In this document: positions 1 through 8,324 of the stretch, piece after piece
Layout: each line of letters begins with the position of its first letter
Numbering within the stretch: the first letter of the stretch is position 1
Source of the DNA: Rhodospirillales bacterium
Lineage (GTDB): Bacteria; Pseudomonadota; Alphaproteobacteria; ATCC43930; CGMCC-115725
Assembly (NCBI GenBank): GCA_027315365.1
Contig: DAHUYF010000158.1
Location: 79,847-143,846 of the forward strand
DNA length: 64,000 nucleotides
Direction: 5' to 3'
Program-made: the position numbers and the translations under genes
Notes under the pieces: generated by a model
The model's database searches: none
The model's input: the letters and a program-made list of their open reading frames with translations, nothing else
Told to the model about the DNA's origin: nothing

Positions 1-2
1 GC

Positions 3-56
3 CGCGTCAGCGGCAGCTGCATTTTCCGCGACGGCAAGCTGTTCGACGTGAAATAG
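3..56 (+). CDS. 3' end of an unidentified gene
   Basis: Only the last 17 codons and a TAG stop lie in the window. The encoded tail ends in CIFRDGKLFDVK. It is open from the left edge and its codon use matches the neighbours. It converges on the GlcG-like gene, whose stop is 10 bases away. The tail is too short to assign a family, so no function is proposed. Confidence 0.5.
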   Translation, partial: RVSGSCIFRDGKLFDVK

Positions 57-66
57 ACCGCGGCTC

Positions 67-507
67 TCAGGCGGGGTCGCCGGTATCGGGGATGAGCCCG
101 GCCGCCCGGACGCCATGGACGGCGCAGGCCTCATCCTGCTCGGAGACGTCACCGCTGATGCCGACCGAGCCGATGATGCCGCCGTCGCCGGCGCGGATCA
201 GGACGCCGCCCGGTACCGGGATGATGCGGCCCTCCGACGCCACGCCGAGGGCGGCGATGAAAGCCGGCGCGGCGGCGGCGCGACGGGCGAATTCGCGGCC
301 TCCGAAGCCCATGCCGAGCACGCCCCAGGCCTTGCCCTGGGCGATCTGCGGCCGCAGCAGGCTGGAATTGTCCTCGCGCTTCAGCGCGACCAGATGGCCG
401 CCGGCGTCGAGCACGGCGACGGTGAGCGGCTTGAGCTTGAGGCTGCGCCCGTGCTCGAGAGCCTTGTCGGTGATGATGGCGGCTTGGGCGAGGGTGACAT
501 TGGCCAT
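67..507 (-). CDS. GlcG/HbpS-like (DUF336) protein
   Basis: This 146-residue protein has the typical length and pattern of the GlcG/HbpS (DUF336) family. It has an N-terminal helix (TLAQAAIITDKALEHG), then VAVLDAGGHLVALKRED, and a glycine-rich C-terminal half with VPGGVLIRAGDGGIIGSVG and SVGISGD. Family members bind haem or cobalamin-like ligands, or act as small accessory proteins beside catabolic enzymes, and their exact roles are mostly unknown. No signal peptide is visible, so it is probably cytoplasmic. A good Shine-Dalgarno (TAGGAGAG) precedes the ATG. It lies 24 bases downstream of the racemase gene on the same strand, so the two are probably co-transcribed. The family call is firm, the function is not. 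Confidence 0.8.
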   Translation of the reverse strand: MANVTLAQAAIITDKALEHGRSLKLKPLTVAVLDAGGHLVALKREDNSSLLRPQIAQGKAWGVLGMGFGGREFARRAAAAPAFIAALGVASEGRIIPVPGGVLIRAGDGGIIGSVGISGDVSEQDEACAVHGVRAAGLIPDTGDPA

Positions 508-531
508 GGCGATGTTCTTTCTCTCCTAAGG

Positions 532-1674
532 TCAGGCAAGTGCGCCGCAGCGCTTCAAGGCGTCGATCTCGTCCGGCGCGAAGCCCCACTGCGCCAGCGA
601 GGCGTTGCCGCGCTCGCCCGGCGCCTCGGGCGGCGAGGGCGTCGCGGCCGGCGTGCGGCTGAAGCGCGGCGCCGGTCCCGGCTGGACGATGCCGTCGACC
701 TCGATGAAGGTGCCGCGCGCCAGGTTGTGCGGATGCGCCGGTGCCTCCTCCATGGACAGCACCGGCGCGAAGCAGGCGTCGCTGCCTTCGAGCAGGCGGC
801 ACCATTCCTCGCGCGTCCGCGTCTTGAAGCGCTCTGCCAGCAGCGCCTTTGCCGCCGGCCAGCGCTTCTTGTCCAGCTTCGCCGGCATCTCGCGCGCGTC
901 GATCTCCATGCGCTCCAGGAATTCGGCAAGGAACTTGTCCTCGATGCAGGCGAGCGCCACGTACTTGCCGTCCCGGCATTCGTAGACGTCATAGAAGAAG
1001 GCGCCGCTGTCGAGCACGTTCTCGCCGCGCGTCAGGCTCATCTGGCCGGCGGCGCGCATGCCGAAGAACATCGTGGCGAGTGAGGCGGCGCCGTCGACCA
1101 TCGCGGCGTCGACCACCTGGCCCTTGCCGGAGCGCTGCGCTTCGATGATGCCGCAGGCCAGCCCTAGCGCCAGATAGAGCGCGCCGCCGCCGAAATCGCC
1201 GACCAGGTTGAGCGGCGGCGTCGGCGGCGCGCCGGCGCGGCCGATCGCGTGCAGCACGCCGGTGAGCGCGATGTAGTTGAGGTCGTGTCCGGCAGCCTCG
1301 GCCAGGGGGCCCTCCTGGCCCCAGCCGGTCATGCGGCCATAGACCAGGCGGGGATTGCGCTTGAGGCAGGGCTCGGGGCCGAGGCCGAGCCGCTCCATGA
1401 CGCCCGGGCGAAAGCCCTCGACGAGGGCGTCGGCGGCACCGGCGAGCCGCAGCACCAGCTCGACGCCCTCCGGCGTCTTGAGGTCGACGGCGATGGCGTG
1501 CCGGCCGCGGTTCATCACCGAAAAGCGCGTCTGGCTGGGCAGGCCCAGCCCGCTCGGCTGCTGCCGGTCGACGCGCAGCACGGTGGCGCCGAGATCGGCG
1601 AGCAGCATGGCGCACATCGGCGCCGGCCCGATCCCGGCCATCTCGACGATCTTCAGACCCTTGAGCGGACCCAT
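532..1674 (-). CDS. alpha-methylacyl-CoA racemase (CaiB/BaiF family)
   Basis: This 380-residue family III CoA-transferase-fold protein matches the alpha-methylacyl-CoA racemase branch. The motif [11 protein letters not shown] places a histidine at about residue 130, and [15 protein letters not shown] places an aspartate at about 160. These correspond to the His/Asp acid-base pair of the Mycobacterium Mcr and human AMACR enzymes. Racemases of this kind interconvert 2R and 2S 2-methylacyl-CoAs so that methyl-branched chains can enter beta-oxidation. The gene is divergent from an operon encoding an SDR, a hydratase-2 and a thiolase, which are the next steps of that pathway in peroxisomes, so the context supports the call. 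A true CoA-transferase is the alternative, but that branch has a different catalytic Asp context. Confidence 0.8.
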   Translation of the reverse strand: MGPLKGLKIVEMAGIGPAPMCAMLLADLGATVLRVDRQQPSGLGLPSQTRFSVMNRGRHAIAVDLKTPEGVELVLRLAGAADALVEGFRPGVMERLGLGPEPCLKRNPRLVYGRMTGWGQEGPLAEAAGHDLNYIALTGVLHAIGRAGAPPTPPLNLVGDFGGGALYLALGLACGIIEAQRSGKGQVVDAAMVDGAASLATMFFGMRAAGQMSLTRGENVLDSGAFFYDVYECRDGKYVALACIEDKFLAEFLERMEIDAREMPAKLDKKRWPAAKALLAERFKTRTREEWCRLLEGSDACFAPVLSMEEAPAHPHNLARGTFIEVDGIVQPGPAPRFSRTPAATPSPPEAPGERGNASLAQWGFAPDEIDALKRCGALA

Positions 1675-1882
1675 CGCTCGCCTCCCTGTCGCGGGAGCGA
1701 CCTTATCGCGCCGGGGCGGGATCGCGCGAGCGGATTTCGCCGCCGACCGCCGGCCTCCGCATGCGCGCGGAGCAACCCTCGTCGTCGGCGCCGTGCGGTT
1801 GCAAAGGGCGGCGAAGCTGGCCTAGGGTGAAGCACCAAGCGGCGGCGGGCCGCACCGAAGAAAAATCGGGAGGAAGACGGCG

Positions 1883-2806
1883 ATGGCGGGCGGCGGGTGC
1901 CTCGACGGCAAGGTCATCATCATCACCGGCGCGGGGCGCGGCATCGGCCGCGACATCGCGCTGCTCGCCGGGCGCGAGGGCGGCAAGGTCGTGGTCAATG
2001 ATCTCGGCGCCGGCGCCGACGGCGAGGGCAATGCCGATACCGGACCTGCGCAAGGCGTCGTCGACGAGATCCGCAAGGGCGGCGGCACCGCCGTCGCCAG
2101 CACCGACAGCGTCGCCGAGCCCGCCGGTGCCGAGCGCATCATCGGCACCGCGCTCGACGCCTATGGCCGGGTCGACGCCGTGGTCAACAATGCCGGCATC
2201 CTGCGCGACCGCATCTTCCACCGCATGTCGACCGTGGATTGGGACCTCGTCATCAAGGTCCATCTGATGGGGAGCTTCTATGTCGCGCGCGCCGCCGCGG
2301 CACATTTCCGCGAGCAGCAAGGCGGCTCCTACGTCCATTTCACCTCGACCTCGGGCCTCATCGGCAATTTCGGCCAGGCCAATTACGCCGCCGCCAAGCT
2401 CGGCATCGTCGGCCTCTCCAAATCGATCGCCCTCGACATGGCGCGCTACCACGTGCGCTCCAACTGCATCTCGCCCTTCGCCTGGAGCCGGCTGATCGGC
2501 ACCATCCCGACCGAGACGCCTGAAGAGAAGGCGCGGGTCGAGCGCATCAAGACCGCGACGGCCGAGAAGATCGCGCCGCTCGCAATCTATCTCGCCAGCG
2601 ATCTCTCGCGCGACGTCACCGGCCAGATCTTCGCCGTGCGCCGCAACGAGATATTCCTGATGAGCCAGCCGCGGCCGGTCCGCTCGGTCCACCGCGGCGA
2701 GGGCTGGACGCCGCAAACCATCGCCGAGCACGCCATGCCGGCGCTCGAGAAATCGTTCTTCCCGCTCGACCGCTCCGGCGACATCTTCACCTGGGATCCG
2801 GTCTAG
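1883..2806 (+). CDS. SDR 3-hydroxyacyl-CoA dehydrogenase, HSD17B4 N-domain-like
   Basis: This is a 307-residue classical short-chain dehydrogenase. The Rossmann motif TGAGRGIG is at about residues 15-22, NNAG at 102-105 and the catalytic YAAAK at 168-172. The segments VVVNDLGAG, NNAGILRDR and GNFGQANYAAAKLG closely resemble the N-terminal dehydrogenase domain of peroxisomal multifunctional enzyme 2 (HSD17B4). It also has the longer C-terminal tail usual for that class. It should oxidise 3R-hydroxyacyl-CoA with NAD+ in the cytoplasm. The RBS GGGAGGAAG precedes the ATG. The hydratase-2 gene follows 9 bases later, so the two chains reconstitute a split MFE2. First gene of a five-gene operon. Confidence 0.88.
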   Translation: MAGGGCLDGKVIIITGAGRGIGRDIALLAGREGGKVVVNDLGAGADGEGNADTGPAQGVVDEIRKGGGTAVASTDSVAEPAGAERIIGTALDAYGRVDAVVNNAGILRDRIFHRMSTVDWDLVIKVHLMGSFYVARAAAAHFREQQGGSYVHFTSTSGLIGNFGQANYAAAKLGIVGLSKSIALDMARYHVRSNCISPFAWSRLIGTIPTETPEEKARVERIKTATAEKIAPLAIYLASDLSRDVTGQIFAVRRNEIFLMSQPRPVRSVHRGEGWTPQTIAEHAMPALEKSFFPLDRSGDIFTWDPV

Positions 2807-2815
2807 GAGCCGGCG

Positions 2816-3679
2816 GTGGCGATCGACTATCAGCGGCTCAAGAACTGGCTCTTTCCCGAGGTCGAGCACAGCTACGCGGCCAGGGACACGATGCTCTATG
2901 CGCTGGGGCTGGGCCTCGGCGCCGACCCGATGGACCGCGCGCAGCTGCGCTTCGTCTACGAGGAGGGGCTGAAGGCGCTGCCGACCATGGCGGTGGTGCT
3001 GGCGCTGCCGGGGCAATGGTCGAAGAATCCCGAGACCGGCATCAACTGGAAGCTGCTGCTGCATGGCGAGCAGGGCCTGGTGCTGCACAAGCCGCTGCCG
3101 CCCGCCGGCACGGTGGTCGCGCGCACGGTGATCGAGGAGATCGTCGACAAGGGCGCGGGCAAGGGCGCGCTGATCTATTCGCGGCGCGACATCCGCGACA
3201 AGGAGACCGGCGCGCTGCTGGCCTCGCTCGCCTCCACCAGCTTCCTGCGCGGCGACGGCGGCTTCGGCGGCCCGAGCGGCCCGACCAGGCCGGTGCACGA
3301 TCTCCCCGAGCGCACGCCCGATCTCGTCTCGGACATCGCCACGCTGCCGCAGGCGGCGCTGATCTATCGTCTCAGCGGCGACTACAATCCGCTGCACGCC
3401 GATCCCGAGATCGCCGCCGCGGCGGGCTTCCCGCGGCCGATCCTGCACGGGCTCTGCACCTTCGGCGTGGCGGGCCACGCGCTGCTGCGCACGCTCTGCG
3501 GCTACGATCCCGCGCGCCTCAGGCGCATGGAGGTGCGCTTCTCCTCGCCGGTCTTTCCCGGCGAGACCGTGCGCACCGAGATCTGGCGCGAGGGCGGGGG
3601 ACGCTTCGGCTTCCGCTGCCGCGTGCTCGAGCGCGACATCGTTGCGATCAACAACGGGTTGGCGGAGATCGCCGCGTAA
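2816..3679 (+). CDS. 2-enoyl-CoA hydratase 2 (MaoC family, double hotdog)
   Basis: The gene encodes 287 residues from a GTG start after GAGCCGGCG. The C-terminal hotdog has the hydratase-2 signature YRLSGDYNPLHAD at about residues 184-196, with catalytic Asp189 and His194, followed by GFPRPILHG. The N-terminal half (ARDTMLYALGLGLGA, LLHGEQGLVLHKPLPPAG) matches the first hotdog of MFE2-type hydratase 2. The expected reaction is hydration of trans-2-enoyl-CoA to 3R-hydroxyacyl-CoA, the substrate of the preceding SDR. The eukaryotic orthologue carries both domains on one polypeptide, whereas here they are adjacent genes. Confidence 0.9.
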   Translation: MAIDYQRLKNWLFPEVEHSYAARDTMLYALGLGLGADPMDRAQLRFVYEEGLKALPTMAVVLALPGQWSKNPETGINWKLLLHGEQGLVLHKPLPPAGTVVARTVIEEIVDKGAGKGALIYSRRDIRDKETGALLASLASTSFLRGDGGFGGPSGPTRPVHDLPERTPDLVSDIATLPQAALIYRLSGDYNPLHADPEIAAAAGFPRPILHGLCTFGVAGHALLRTLCGYDPARLRRMEVRFSSPVFPGETVRTEIWREGGGRFGFRCRVLERDIVAINNGLAEIAA

Positions 3680-3696
3680 GGAGCTGGGAGAGAGGC

Positions 3697-5160
3697 ATGG
3701 TCGGTATCGCATCCTTCGGCGGTTACATCCCGCGGCTGCGCCTGAGCCGCAAATCGATCGTCGACGCCAATGGCTGGTTCAACGGCAGCCTGCGCGCCTA
3801 TGCCAAGGCGGAACGCGCGATCTGCTCCTGGGACGAGGACAGCCTCACCATGGCGGTGGAGGCGGCGCGCGACGCGCTCGCCGAGCGGCCGCGCGACGGC
3901 TTCCGCGCGCTTTATCTCGCCACCACTTCGGCGCCCTTCGAGGACCGGCAAAACGCCGGCATCCTGGCCCAGGCGCTGCGGCTCGGCGAGGCGGTGAACA
4001 CCATGGATGTCGGCGCCTCGCAGCGGGCCGGCACCACCGGGCTGGTCGCAGCGCTCGACGCGGTCGCGGCGCGCGGCGGCCCGGTGCTCTACCTGGCCTC
4101 CGAGAAGCGGCGCGCGCCGGCGGCGAGCCCGGCCGAGCTGCTCCATGGCGACGGCGCCGCGGCGCTGATCCTCGACCGCGGCGACGGCGTCGCCAGATTC
4201 CTCGGCAGCCGCTCCGCGTCGGTCGATTTCGTCGATCACTACAAGGGCAAGGGCCGCGAGTTCGACTACGGCTGGGAAGAGCGCTGGATTCGCGACGAGG
4301 GCTATCTCAAGCTGGTGCCGCCGGTGATCGCCGGCGTGCTTGCGGAAACCGGGCTGAAGCCCGGCGACATCGCGCATTTCTGCCTGCCCTGCACGCTGCC
4401 GCGGGTCGGGCAGGCGGTCGCCAAGGCGGCGGGCCTGCCGGAGAGCAGCATGCGGCCCAATCTTGACGGGCTCTGCGGCGATACCGGCGCGGCGCATCCG
4501 CTGGTGATGCTGGTGCACGCGCTGCAGGAGGCGAAGCCGGGCGAGCGCATCCTGGTGGCAAGCTTCGGCAGCGGCTCGGACGCGCTGGTCTTCGAGGCGA
4601 CGGCGGAACTGCCGGCGATGCAGCGGGCGCGGCGCGGCATCCTCGGCGCGCTCAGGCGGCGCAAGGAGGAGACCAACTACGCGCGATATCTCGCCTTCAA
4701 CGATCTCATCAAGATGGAACGCGGCCTGCGTTCGGAGGTCGACAAGCAGACGCCGCTCACCACGCTCTACCGCAAGCGCGACATGCTGCTGTCGCTGGTC
4801 GGCGGCCGCTGCGAGCGCTGCGGCACGGCGCAGTTCCCGAAATCGAACATCTGCGTCAACCCCAACTGCCGCGCCGCCCACAGCCAGGTCGACCAGCCCT
4901 TCTCGGAGTTCGGCGGCAAGATCATGTCGTTCACCGCCGACAGCCTCACCTATTGTCCGGATCCGCCGGCGCATTATGGCATGGTGCAATTCGCCGAAGG
5001 CGGGCGCATGATGGTGGACTTCACCGACGTGGATGCCGGCCAGGTCGAGGTCGGCATGCCGATGCGCATGGTGTTTCGCATCAAAGAGGTGGACCCGGCG
5101 CGCGGCTTCACCAAGTATTTCTGGAAGGCGACGCCCAGCGGCGAGGTCAAGGAGGTCTGA
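3697..5160 (+). CDS. HMG-CoA-synthase-like protein fused to DUF35 zinc-ribbon/OB domain
   Basis: The start chosen is the ATG at 3697 (MVGIASFGGYIPRLRLSR, after GGGAGAGAGGC). The reading frame is open further upstream but there overlaps the hydratase gene. The product is 487 residues. Residues 1-300 have the HMG-CoA synthase/KAS III thiolase fold. Residues about 365-480 are a DUF35 rubredoxin-like zinc ribbon (Cys372, 375, 386, 391) plus an OB fold. By eye the synthase catalytic residues are all changed. The Glu position is Thr77 (LATTSAP), the nucleophile Cys is Gln109 (DVGASQRAGTTGL), and the His is Cys229 (HFCLPC). It is therefore probably not a synthase. It may scaffold or gate the thiolase encoded next, as DUF35 proteins do in archaeal thiolase/HMGCS complexes. 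The role is inference. Confidence 0.82.
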   Translation: MVGIASFGGYIPRLRLSRKSIVDANGWFNGSLRAYAKAERAICSWDEDSLTMAVEAARDALAERPRDGFRALYLATTSAPFEDRQNAGILAQALRLGEAVNTMDVGASQRAGTTGLVAALDAVAARGGPVLYLASEKRRAPAASPAELLHGDGAAALILDRGDGVARFLGSRSASVDFVDHYKGKGREFDYGWEERWIRDEGYLKLVPPVIAGVLAETGLKPGDIAHFCLPCTLPRVGQAVAKAAGLPESSMRPNLDGLCGDTGAAHPLVMLVHALQEAKPGERILVASFGSGSDALVFEATAELPAMQRARRGILGALRRRKEETNYARYLAFNDLIKMERGLRSEVDKQTPLTTLYRKRDMLLSLVGGRCERCGTAQFPKSNICVNPNCRAAHSQVDQPFSEFGGKIMSFTADSLTYCPDPPAHYGMVQFAEGGRMMVDFTDVDAGQVEVGMPMRMVFRIKEVDPARGFTKYFWKATPSGEVKEV

Positions 5161-5162
5161 CG

Positions 5163-6368
5163 ATGGCGAAGGGAATCCGGGACAAGGTCGCGATCCTCGG
5201 CATGGGCTGCTCCAAATTCGGCGAGCGCTGGGACCGCGAGGCCGACGACCTGATCGTCGAGGCCTATGAGGAGGCGATCAAGGACGCCGGCATCGAGACC
5301 AGCCAGATCGATGCCGCCTGGTTCTCCACCGCCATCGAGGAGCAGCATGTCGGCAAGTCCGGCGTGCCGCTCGCCACTGCGCTGCGGCTGCCCTACATCC
5401 CGGTGACGCGCGTCGAGAATTACTGCGCTTCCGGCTCCGAGGCCTTCCGCGGCGCGACCTACGCGGTCGCCTCCGGCGCCTGCGACATCGCGCTGGCGCT
5501 CGGCGTCGAGAAGCTCAAGGACACCGGCTATGGCGGCCTGCCACAGCGCGGCCGCGGCGCGCTCAACTCGATGTACTGGGCCAACATGTCGGCGCCCGGC
5601 AGCTTCGCCCAGCTCGCCGCCGCCTACCGCGCCAAGCACGGCGTCTCGCGCGACGATCTCAAGAAGGCGATGGCGCACATCTCGGTGAAGAGCCACGACA
5701 ACGGCAGCCGCAATCCCAAGGCGCATCTGCAGAACAAGATCACCGAGGAGACCGTGCTCAAGGCGCCGCTGGTGGCGGAGCCGCTCGGCCTTTACGATTG
5801 CTGCGGCGTCAGCGACGGCTCGGCCTGCGCCATCGTCACCACGCCCGAGATTGCGAAGAGTCTCGGCAAGCACCATCTCGTCACGGTGAAGGCGCTGCAG
5901 CTCGCCGTCTCCAACGGCCAGGAGGCGCAGCACAATTCCTGGGACGGCAGCTACTTCGCCACCGCGCGGGCGGCGGCCAAGCGCGCCTATCAGGAGGCCG
6001 GCATCGACAAGCCGCGCGAGCAGCTGTCGCTGGTCGAGGCGCATGACTGCTTTTCGATCACCGAGCTGGTGACGCTCGAGGATCTCTACATCTCACCCGA
6101 AGGCGGCGCGGTGAAGGACGTGCTCGACGGCTTCTACGATGCCGACGGCAAGGTGCCTTGCCAGATCGACGGCGGGCTCAAATGCTTCGGCCATCCCATC
6201 GGCGCCTCGGGGCTTCGCATGATCTACGAGATCTATCTCCAGATGCAGGGGCGCGCCGGCGCCCGCCAGCGCAAGCAGGAACCGGTGCGTGGCCTCGTGC
6301 ACAATCTTGGCGGCATGCCGCACCAGAATGTGTGCTCGATCGCCATCATCGGCAAGCACGGATCCTGA
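5163..6368 (+). CDS. thiolase family protein (acetyl-CoA acetyltransferase/SCPx-like)
   Basis: The start chosen is the ATG at 5163, two bases after the stop of the DUF35 fusion. This gives 401 residues. The nucleophilic Cys lies in VENYCASGSEAFRGA (Cys88). Other active-site elements are VEAHDCFSITE and GGLKCFGHPIGASGLR, which supplies the catalytic His. This is the non-classical thiolase subfamily related to SCPx and to thiolases that work with DUF35 partners. The likely reaction is thiolytic release of acetyl- or propionyl-CoA from 3-ketoacyl-CoA in the cytoplasm. A retro-aldol function, as in steroid Ltp2/DUF35 complexes, is the main alternative. Tight coupling to the preceding gene suggests a stoichiometric complex. 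Confidence 0.88.
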   Translation: MAKGIRDKVAILGMGCSKFGERWDREADDLIVEAYEEAIKDAGIETSQIDAAWFSTAIEEQHVGKSGVPLATALRLPYIPVTRVENYCASGSEAFRGATYAVASGACDIALALGVEKLKDTGYGGLPQRGRGALNSMYWANMSAPGSFAQLAAAYRAKHGVSRDDLKKAMAHISVKSHDNGSRNPKAHLQNKITEETVLKAPLVAEPLGLYDCCGVSDGSACAIVTTPEIAKSLGKHHLVTVKALQLAVSNGQEAQHNSWDGSYFATARAAAKRAYQEAGIDKPREQLSLVEAHDCFSITELVTLEDLYISPEGGAVKDVLDGFYDADGKVPCQIDGGLKCFGHPIGASGLRMIYEIYLQMQGRAGARQRKQEPVRGLVHNLGGMPHQNVCSIAIIGKHGS

Positions 6369-6382
6369 GCGGCGGGGCGGCG

Positions 6383-7267
6383 ATGTTCGAGGGATTCACC
6401 GAGCACCGCATCGCCGTCGGCGACGCCGAGCTCCATTGCCTTACCGGCGGCAGCGGGCCGCCGCTCCTGCTGCTGCACGGCTATCCGCAGACGCATGTCG
6501 CCTGGCACCGCCTCGCGCCGCGCCTGATGCGGCATTTCAGCCTGGTGATGCCGGATCTGCGCGGCTATGGGCAGAGCCGCGGGCCGCGGCCCGACGCGGC
6601 GCATCACAATTACTCCAAGCGCGTCATGGCAAGGGATGCCGCGGAGCTGATGACCGCGCTGGGCCATGAGCGCTTCCTGCTCGCCGGTCACGACCGCGGC
6701 GCCCGCGTCGGTTTCCGGCTGTGCCTCGACCAGCCCGGACGGGTCGAGCGCTTTGCCGCGCTGGATATCATCCCGACGCTCGACGTCTGGGAGCAGATGG
6801 ACGCCGACAAGGCGCTGGCCGGATATCACTGGCTTTTTCTGGCCGTGCCGGCGCCGTTGCCGGAAACGCTGATCGGCGCCGATCCCGACGTCTATATCCG
6901 CCATCTGCTCGATCGCTGGGTCGGGCGGCCGGATGCGCTTCATCCGCAGGCGGTCGAGGCTTATCTCAAGCAGTTCCATGATCCCGCGGTGATCGCTGCG
7001 ACCTGCGAGGATTACCGCGCCGGCGCCAGCGTCGACCGCGCCGAGGATGCGGCCGACCGGCAGCAGGGGCGCAAGATATCCTGCCCGGTGCTGCTGCTGT
7101 GGGGGAGTCGCTATCTTTCGAGCAAGACCGGCTCGCCGATCGCCGCCTGGCGCAAATGGGCGGCCGATGTGCGCGAGCAGGCCTTCGATTGCGGCCATTT
7201 CCTTGCCGAGGAAGCGCCCGAGGATTGCGCCCAGGCGATGACGTCGTTCTTCGCCGGGCATGGCTGA
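6383..7267 (+). CDS. alpha/beta hydrolase, haloacetate (fluoroacetate) dehalogenase-like
   Basis: The 294-residue product starts at ATG 6383 after GGCGGGGCGGC. The nucleophile elbow is GHDRGARVG with Asp104, Arg105 and Arg108. Asp128, a halide-pocket pair His149-Trp150 (AGYHWLF), Tyr211 (CEDYRAG) and His272 (CGHFLAEE) follow. The order and spacing fit the complete active-site and fluoride-binding set of fluoroacetate dehalogenases, almost residue for residue. Epoxide hydrolases share the Asp elbow but normally lack this Arg pair and the His-Trp pair. It closes the operon of branched-chain beta-oxidation genes, where a dehalogenase is unexpected. The family call is strong, and the natural substrate is not known from sequence. 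Confidence 0.85.
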   Translation: MFEGFTEHRIAVGDAELHCLTGGSGPPLLLLHGYPQTHVAWHRLAPRLMRHFSLVMPDLRGYGQSRGPRPDAAHHNYSKRVMARDAAELMTALGHERFLLAGHDRGARVGFRLCLDQPGRVERFAALDIIPTLDVWEQMDADKALAGYHWLFLAVPAPLPETLIGADPDVYIRHLLDRWVGRPDALHPQAVEAYLKQFHDPAVIAATCEDYRAGASVDRAEDAADRQQGRKISCPVLLLWGSRYLSSKTGSPIAAWRKWAADVREQAFDCGHFLAEEAPEDCAQAMTSFFAGHG

Positions 7268-7318
7268 GGCCGCCGACGGCGGCAGTGGCAGGAGGGCGTC
7301 CGCGCGATCCGAGCCGGT

Positions 7319-8272
7319 TCAGCGCGTAGTGCGGATGAAATCCAGCACCTGACGCGCGAGATCCTCGTCCTTGGTGTTGATGCTGGCGATCTCCGAAATG
7401 TGGTTGTGGCCCATGAGCCAGGCGAGGCGCGGGCATTTGCCGTCCCGCAGGCAGACCCGCGCGGCGAGATCGAGGCTCTGTACCTCCAGCCGCGGCGGGT
7501 CGTATTCGGCAACCACGATGAAGAGCGGCACTTTGCTCTCGCCGACATGGGTGATCGGCGAGCGGGCGGCGAGTTGGCTCGGGTCGCTGCCGAAATAGGC
7601 GGCGACGTTCGGCGCCAGCCTCTCGGGCTTTACGTCATAGAGGCCGCTCATCAGGATCGCGCCGCGAACGCCCGCGCCTGCTTTGGGGTGAAGCTCGGCG
7701 TCGAAGAGATAGGAGGCGACATGGCTGGCGCCCGCCGAATGGCCCATCAGGAAGATCCGGGCTGCATCGCCGCCGTGAGCGGCGGCGTTGGCCTGCACCC
7801 AGGCGATCACCTTGCCGACGTCGTCGGCGCCGGCGGGCCAGGGATGCTGCGGCGCGAGGCGATAGTTGGCGATTACGGTGAGTAGGCCATGGCGGGCGAA
7901 ATAAGCGCCGACATTGGCATAGAGCGCCTCGTTGCGGTGCTTGTCGCCGCCGATGAAGGCGCCGCCCGGGATGAGGACCAGGACCGGCAGGCGCCGCTTG
8001 CCCTCGGGCGCGAAGAGATCGAGCTTGTTCCGCTCGTCGGGTCCATAGGGCAGGTTCTCGCTCAGCTTGATGCCGGCGAGCGAGGCGGGCTTGGCCAGCG
8101 GCGTGAACATCGCCGTCGTCGTGTTGATGAGGTCGGGCGTGAGCACCGCTCCCATGGCGGCGATCTTGGCGCGCACTTCCGACGGCAGCGCCGAACTCTG
8201 CGCCGCGGCCGGCATGGCGGCGGCGCCGGCGAGGGTAAGGGCGGCAACGAGCGAGGCGATCAGCGGCTTCAT
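7319..8272 (-). CDS. secreted alpha/beta hydrolase (esterase, BD-FAE/lipase-like)
   Basis: This 317-residue protein has a clear Sec signal peptide (MKPLIASLVAALTLAGAAAMPAAAQ), so it is periplasmic or exported. The oxyanion region is IPGGAFIGGDKH. The nucleophile elbow is GHSAGAS, the acid lies in VAEYDPP and the His in MGHNHISE. These make a classical Ser-Asp-His esterase triad of the hormone-sensitive-lipase/BD-FAE-like group. It converges with the dehalogenase-like gene across 51 bases. Substrate unknown. Confidence 0.85.
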   Translation of the reverse strand: MKPLIASLVAALTLAGAAAMPAAAQSSALPSEVRAKIAAMGAVLTPDLINTTTAMFTPLAKPASLAGIKLSENLPYGPDERNKLDLFAPEGKRRLPVLVLIPGGAFIGGDKHRNEALYANVGAYFARHGLLTVIANYRLAPQHPWPAGADDVGKVIAWVQANAAAHGGDAARIFLMGHSAGASHVASYLFDAELHPKAGAGVRGAILMSGLYDVKPERLAPNVAAYFGSDPSQLAARSPITHVGESKVPLFIVVAEYDPPRLEVQSLDLAARVCLRDGKCPRLAWLMGHNHISEIASINTKDEDLARQVLDFIRTTR

Positions 8273-8324
8273 CGATTCCCCCTGGCTTTGCGGCGGAGAT
8301 AGTCGCCCTCCGCCGGGCCGGGCG

